Assembly: GCF_900113275.1 (NCBI RefSeq)
Contig: NZ_FOOU01000003.1
Coordinates: forward strand, 372,001 to 436,000
Reading direction: 5' to 3'
Length of the DNA: 64,000 bases
DNA from: Neptunomonas qingdaonensis
GTDB taxonomy: Bacteria > Pseudomonadota > Gammaproteobacteria > Pseudomonadales > Balneatricaceae
The translations under genes and the position numbers were made by a program. The stretch's first letter is position 1. The number at the start of each line of letters is the position of its first letter. Positions 60,701 through 64,000 of the stretch are shown one piece after another. The notes beneath the pieces are model-generated. The model saw only the letters and a list, made by a program, of their open reading frames with translations. It was not told the DNA's origin and made no database searches.

Positions 60701-63226
60701 ATGTCTTATGAACGCACTGAGCAAACAAGCAACAAATCGCCGGCAACCCTGTCATCGGTGTCTCGCGTTTTGCAACGTAAGTGCGCTTGTGGGCAGCATT
60801 CGCAAAGGGGCGAATGCGAAGAGTGCGCTAAGAAAAAACATAAGCTGCAACGTAAGTTGATGGTGGGGGCCAGTAATGACCCGTTAGAGCAAGAGGCTGA
60901 TCGGGTCGCTGAGCATGTTATATCGATGCCAATGCATTCATCAGCGGTGAGCATGCCGCGTATTCAGAGATTTTCAATATCATCTGGCGAAGCCTCAGGT
61001 GTAGCGCCAGAGAGTGTCGATCGGGCATTGGTAAGTCAGGGGCAACCGCTTAATGAGTCATTGCAGCAGGAGATGAGTCAGTGCTTTGGTTATGACTTCT
61101 CGGGTGTGCGGGTACATACCGGCAGCATTGCTGATCAATCAGCACGGGAGCTGGGCTCACAAGCCTATACGGTGAAACAGGATATTGTATTTGCTGCAGG
61201 TCGGTTTGCCCCACAAACCTATAGCGGCCGACGATTGCTGGCCCATGAGATGACACATGTTGTGCAGCAGTCTGGTGGTCGTTCTGCTGACTTTTCACCT
61301 GTTGGTGGCGAGAGACTTCAGCGTAAAGGTGAGTCTGGTAAGTCGGAGTCTAAATCGACAAAAAAACTTCCAAACTCTAGTAAGGATGTATCTCCGGTTG
61401 ATTTTACGCCAGAGCGCTCTCCGGGCCACGATAAAGTCAAACGAATTTATATTTCGTGTGCTCAGCAGCGCCTGCGTCTAGAGACCTCTGCTATCAACTA
61501 TACCTATGTCTTGACTGAGTGTTCATTACCTATGGGGTCATATGAAACCCAGGTGACTGTATCGAACAACGATTTCCATCTTGATTTCGGCAAAAGAGCA
61601 GAGGAGGGCGAAGCGTTTGAATTTACATATAAAGTTGAGGCTGATCAAGAAAATCCGGCGACGTATTTAAGCGAACAGCCAAGTGTACATGTTGATGTAG
61701 TAAGTGAAGTACCCGCTGCGCCTCAAGAGTCTATTGAGAAAAAAGCTGATAAAGAAGGGGAATTAAGTAAAAAACCTCAGTGCTCAATTAGGCTAGATGA
61801 TCGTGACCTAGTGAAGTCAGATTCACTAAAAAAAGATTTATTTAAACCTAAAAAATTCAAAAAAGAGATCTGGAATCACAAAATACCTTTGGGCCAATTT
61901 GGTTGGGTGGCGGTAGTGGCGAAAGCCACTGGTGGGTTGTCGGGGAATCTTGCAGCAAGTTATGGGCCTGGGCGATTAAGTAATCTCTGTCTAACTCATC
62001 TTGTTGATAGCGGTTCTGATGGCACAACTATTGGTGTTGGTGGGCGGGCTCATTTTAGTATGCCAGCTCGTGCGGCTATTCGATTGACTGGTAATGGGAA
62101 ATTAAAAATTACTGGCGATTACCTTAGTGTTATTGAAGTGGCAGCTGCAACGGGTGAATTAAATGCATTAGGAGAGGCTATTTTATCTGGGCAGATTGAT
62201 GCGGATGTTGACATATTAGCGAAGGCAACAAGAGCGGGTAACGCGGTAGCTGATTCAGAATCTTCGGGCTCAGCTAGTTCAGACACAACGGCTAGCGATT
62301 CAACAACTTCAGGGTCAGTCGCCATTGATAAATCTACCATAACAGATTTGGATATAGCCGCTTCGGTAGGATTACGAGGACGGGCAAGTCTTCTCTTTAA
62401 GGTTGATCTTTCAGCAGGCTTCAGTATTGCGGGTGTTAATTTATGGAGCCAAACATGGCCTTTGGTGCGGTATAACCCCAGCGTTTCTTGGAATGGGGGG
62501 CTACGTTACAGTCCTAATCCAGGCATACATTGGGACCTAGGTGCTTTTGGTGTTGGTGATAGTTTGGATGGAAGGTCTGCCGATGATGAGGTGCTAGATG
62601 ATAGCAGCTACCATTCTGATACAGCAGAAGTTGATGAGGATGATGTGGTTCAAGCTATATTGGATGAAACACGGGTGCAGGTTAATGCTCCGGATGGTTC
62701 TAGTCCGGATAAAGCACTTCCATTTGACTGGTATAAACCGATCGACCTTTATCCATTGAATATGGCTTTGCCAAATGCTGATGACCCTCAACAGCTGGGT
62801 AGGGATGACGGTCAGACCGAAATTCGTTTTCCAGTATCACTTATTCCAAGCCGCGATAGAAAGAAATATAGCCCTGACCCAGATGGCTTTGTTTATGAGC
62901 GCATTGGTGTGGATGATTGGCCTGCCGTTAGTCATGAATTTCAGTACACCCCTTACGATAGCCGCAGTGATCCTGAAAAAGAGCGCTTCAAACGTCTGGT
63001 TGATGCGCTGGGATACAGCCGTGCAGGCTTAGATATCGATCATGTTTGGGAATTAAACCTGAGGGGGCAAGAGTACGATCGTTTTGATAATTTATGGCCC
63101 GCTAGTAATCAGGAGCAACAACTGGCAGGAAGTCGTCATCGAATTCAAATTAGTAATTATGAAAGCCGCTTAGGAAATGTGAATGGTCGTTGGTTTGTTA
63201 TTACACGAGTGAGGCACCCTGCCTGA
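60701..63226 (+). CDS. DUF4157 protein with C-terminal HNH-like nuclease, candidate eCIS toxin
   Basis: An 841-residue modular protein. It shares the N-terminal VLQRKCACGQH zinc-ribbon-like cassette with the preceding gene, followed by DUF4157 (GASNDPLEQEADRVAEH, HEMTH at 182-186). The middle (about 200-680) is beta-rich with a Ser/Thr-rich linker near 520-545. The last 90 residues contain LDIDHVWELNLRG, then FDNLWPASNQEQQ, the spacing of an HNH/endonuclease VII-type polymorphic-toxin domain. It is therefore a likely DNase carried by the injection system. There is no adjacent immunity gene. The ATG at 60701 has a GGAA site; a GTG 15 bases earlier is an alternative. Confidence 0.85.
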   Translation: MSYERTEQTSNKSPATLSSVSRVLQRKCACGQHSQRGECEECAKKKHKLQRKLMVGASNDPLEQEADRVAEHVISMPMHSSAVSMPRIQRFSISSGEASGVAPESVDRALVSQGQPLNESLQQEMSQCFGYDFSGVRVHTGSIADQSARELGSQAYTVKQDIVFAAGRFAPQTYSGRRLLAHEMTHVVQQSGGRSADFSPVGGERLQRKGESGKSESKSTKKLPNSSKDVSPVDFTPERSPGHDKVKRIYISCAQQRLRLETSAINYTYVLTECSLPMGSYETQVTVSNNDFHLDFGKRAEEGEAFEFTYKVEADQENPATYLSEQPSVHVDVVSEVPAAPQESIEKKADKEGELSKKPQCSIRLDDRDLVKSDSLKKDLFKPKKFKKEIWNHKIPLGQFGWVAVVAKATGGLSGNLAASYGPGRLSNLCLTHLVDSGSDGTTIGVGGRAHFSMPARAAIRLTGNGKLKITGDYLSVIEVAAATGELNALGEAILSGQIDADVDILAKATRAGNAVADSESSGSASSDTTASDSTTSGSVAIDKSTITDLDIAASVGLRGRASLLFKVDLSAGFSIAGVNLWSQTWPLVRYNPSVSWNGGLRYSPNPGIHWDLGAFGVGDSLDGRSADDEVLDDSSYHSDTAEVDEDDVVQAILDETRVQVNAPDGSSPDKALPFDWYKPIDLYPLNMALPNADDPQQLGRDDGQTEIRFPVSLIPSRDRKKYSPDPDGFVYERIGVDDWPAVSHEFQYTPYDSRSDPEKERFKRLVDALGYSRAGLDIDHVWELNLRGQEYDRFDNLWPASNQEQQLAGSRHRIQISNYESRLGNVNGRWFVITRVRHPA

Positions 63227-63332
63227 GCGAGCTCTGATATGTAAATGATTATTGATATCTGAAATTAAAATTAAAAGTTAAGACAAGAAGTAAAACGAGG
63301 AACGACAACAGTAAGCGGTTAGGAGGCATGTG

Positions 63333-64000
63333 ATGAATAAGTCAGCTAAAACTTACACCTATCGCGGAGGCGAGAAGGTCGCTTTGGAAAAAAGTCCTGA
63401 TCAGATGGTGGTTAGAGCATTGCCTGCGAGTTTGGACGATGCCGCTATTGCTTCATCTGAGCAGGTGTCATCCGCCTCCACCCGAATCAATACTCGTGGC
63501 GCAGATCTTGATGCCTTAATGGAGCGTAGCCGTGTTGTCGCGCCTACGCATCATGCTTATTACGAAGCGGATTCAGGGTCTGAGTTTTTAATTACGGACC
63601 GAATTTTTGTCACCTTTAAAGAGGCGCTTTCTGATCAGGATGTTGACGCACTCGCTGGACATTATGCATTAGTGAAAGTTGCCACGTACAGTGATCGGGA
63701 TTACCTGTTTCAGCTCACTAATCATACCGGCATGAATCCGGTTAAATTGGTGGTGAAACTTACAGAAGAGGAGCCTTTGATAGAGGCAGCGGAGCATGAC
63801 CTGAATCAGCGGATGAGTGCTGAGCAGTTCTCTGTTCCTACTGATCCTGATTATTCAAGACAATGGCATTTACATACACATCTGAATGATCCGGATTTTG
63901 ATGTGCGTTCCAGCGCCCTATGTGAGAATTCCTGGAGCTTATTGGATGGATTTGGCAGTGAGGAGGTTGTTATTGCTGTATCTGATGATGGTTGCAAGCT
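63333..64000 (+). CDS. Subtilisin-family (S8) serine protease, 3' end outside window
   Basis: The first 222 codons are visible. The N-terminal region with RIFVTFKEALSDQDVDALAG is a prodomain-like fold. The PTDPDYSRQWHLH sequence that precedes many S8 catalytic domains follows, and then VIAVSDDG with the catalytic Asp (about residue 218). There is no signal peptide, so it is cytoplasmic or particle-loaded. AGGAGG lies six bases before the ATG at 63333. It is 106 bp after the nuclease toxin gene. It could process DUF4157 payloads or be a payload itself. Confidence 0.85.
   Translation, partial: MNKSAKTYTYRGGEKVALEKSPDQMVVRALPASLDDAAIASSEQVSSASTRINTRGADLDALMERSRVVAPTHHAYYEADSGSEFLITDRIFVTFKEALSDQDVDALAGHYALVKVATYSDRDYLFQLTNHTGMNPVKLVVKLTEEEPLIEAAEHDLNQRMSAEQFSVPTDPDYSRQWHLHTHLNDPDFDVRSSALCENSWSLLDGFGSEEVVIAVSDDGCK

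Overview
The window comes from a gammaproteobacterium, most likely a marine Oceanospirillales-type organism. The main evidence is the gene order HAD phosphatase - sppA - maf - yceD - rpmF - plsX - fabD - fabG - acpP - fabF - pabC - mltG - tmk - holB - pilZ - tatD, which is the Pseudomonas/Oceanospirillales layout (no fabH between plsX and fabD). The tusDCBE set beside yccA, and uvrC-pgsA followed by tRNA-Gly and tRNA-Cys, agree with this. Genus is not determined.

Left third (1-26.5 kb) is mostly core metabolism. It holds a partial isochorismatase-family hydrolase, a Bcr/CflA exporter, a PaaN-type aldehyde dehydrogenase with a crotonase and an SDR, and the fatty-acid/envelope/replication cluster. 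After that come a radical-SAM protein, malate dehydrogenase with an unusual C-terminal tail, a CheW protein, the tRNA 2-thiolation relay TusDCB/TusE, YccA, TruC, MtnN and a class V aminotransferase. Strong intrinsic terminators separate most units.

Middle (26.6-38.5 kb) is a type I secretion locus: an HlyB-like ABC transporter, an HlyD-like adaptor, an uncharacterised 204-residue membrane-anchored protein, and a 2489-residue RTX protein. The RTX protein has an N-terminal lipase-like alpha/beta hydrolase (GHSLGG), many calcium-binding nonapeptide blocks, a cadherin-like module and a C-terminal secretion region. From 38.5 to 44.6 kb there are ordinary genes (TlpA-like thioredoxin, beta-hydroxyacid dehydrogenase, DUF1853, uvrC, pgsA, two tRNAs) and a 50-residue membrane peptide gene. 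A PBPb-PAS-PAS-GGDEF-EAL signalling protein (45-48 kb) and a gene-poor 1.2 kb stretch follow.

Right end (49.3-64 kb) is the most notable part: the beginning of an extracellular contractile injection system (eCIS, PVC/Afp-like). A DUF900-type hydrolase and a sigma-54 activator lacking a sensor domain precede a recognisable -24/-12 promoter. That promoter leads into a tightly overlapping operon: small winged-helix-like protein, contractile sheath, tube, T4-type baseplate protein, disordered protein, DUF4255 cap protein, AAA+ ATPase, small conserved protein, and two DUF4157 proteins that look like payloads. One payload ends in a glycine/alanine-rich membrane region, the other in an HNH-like nuclease domain. 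A subtilisin-family protease runs off the window. Spike, baseplate wedge and tape-measure genes are not seen and would be expected further right.
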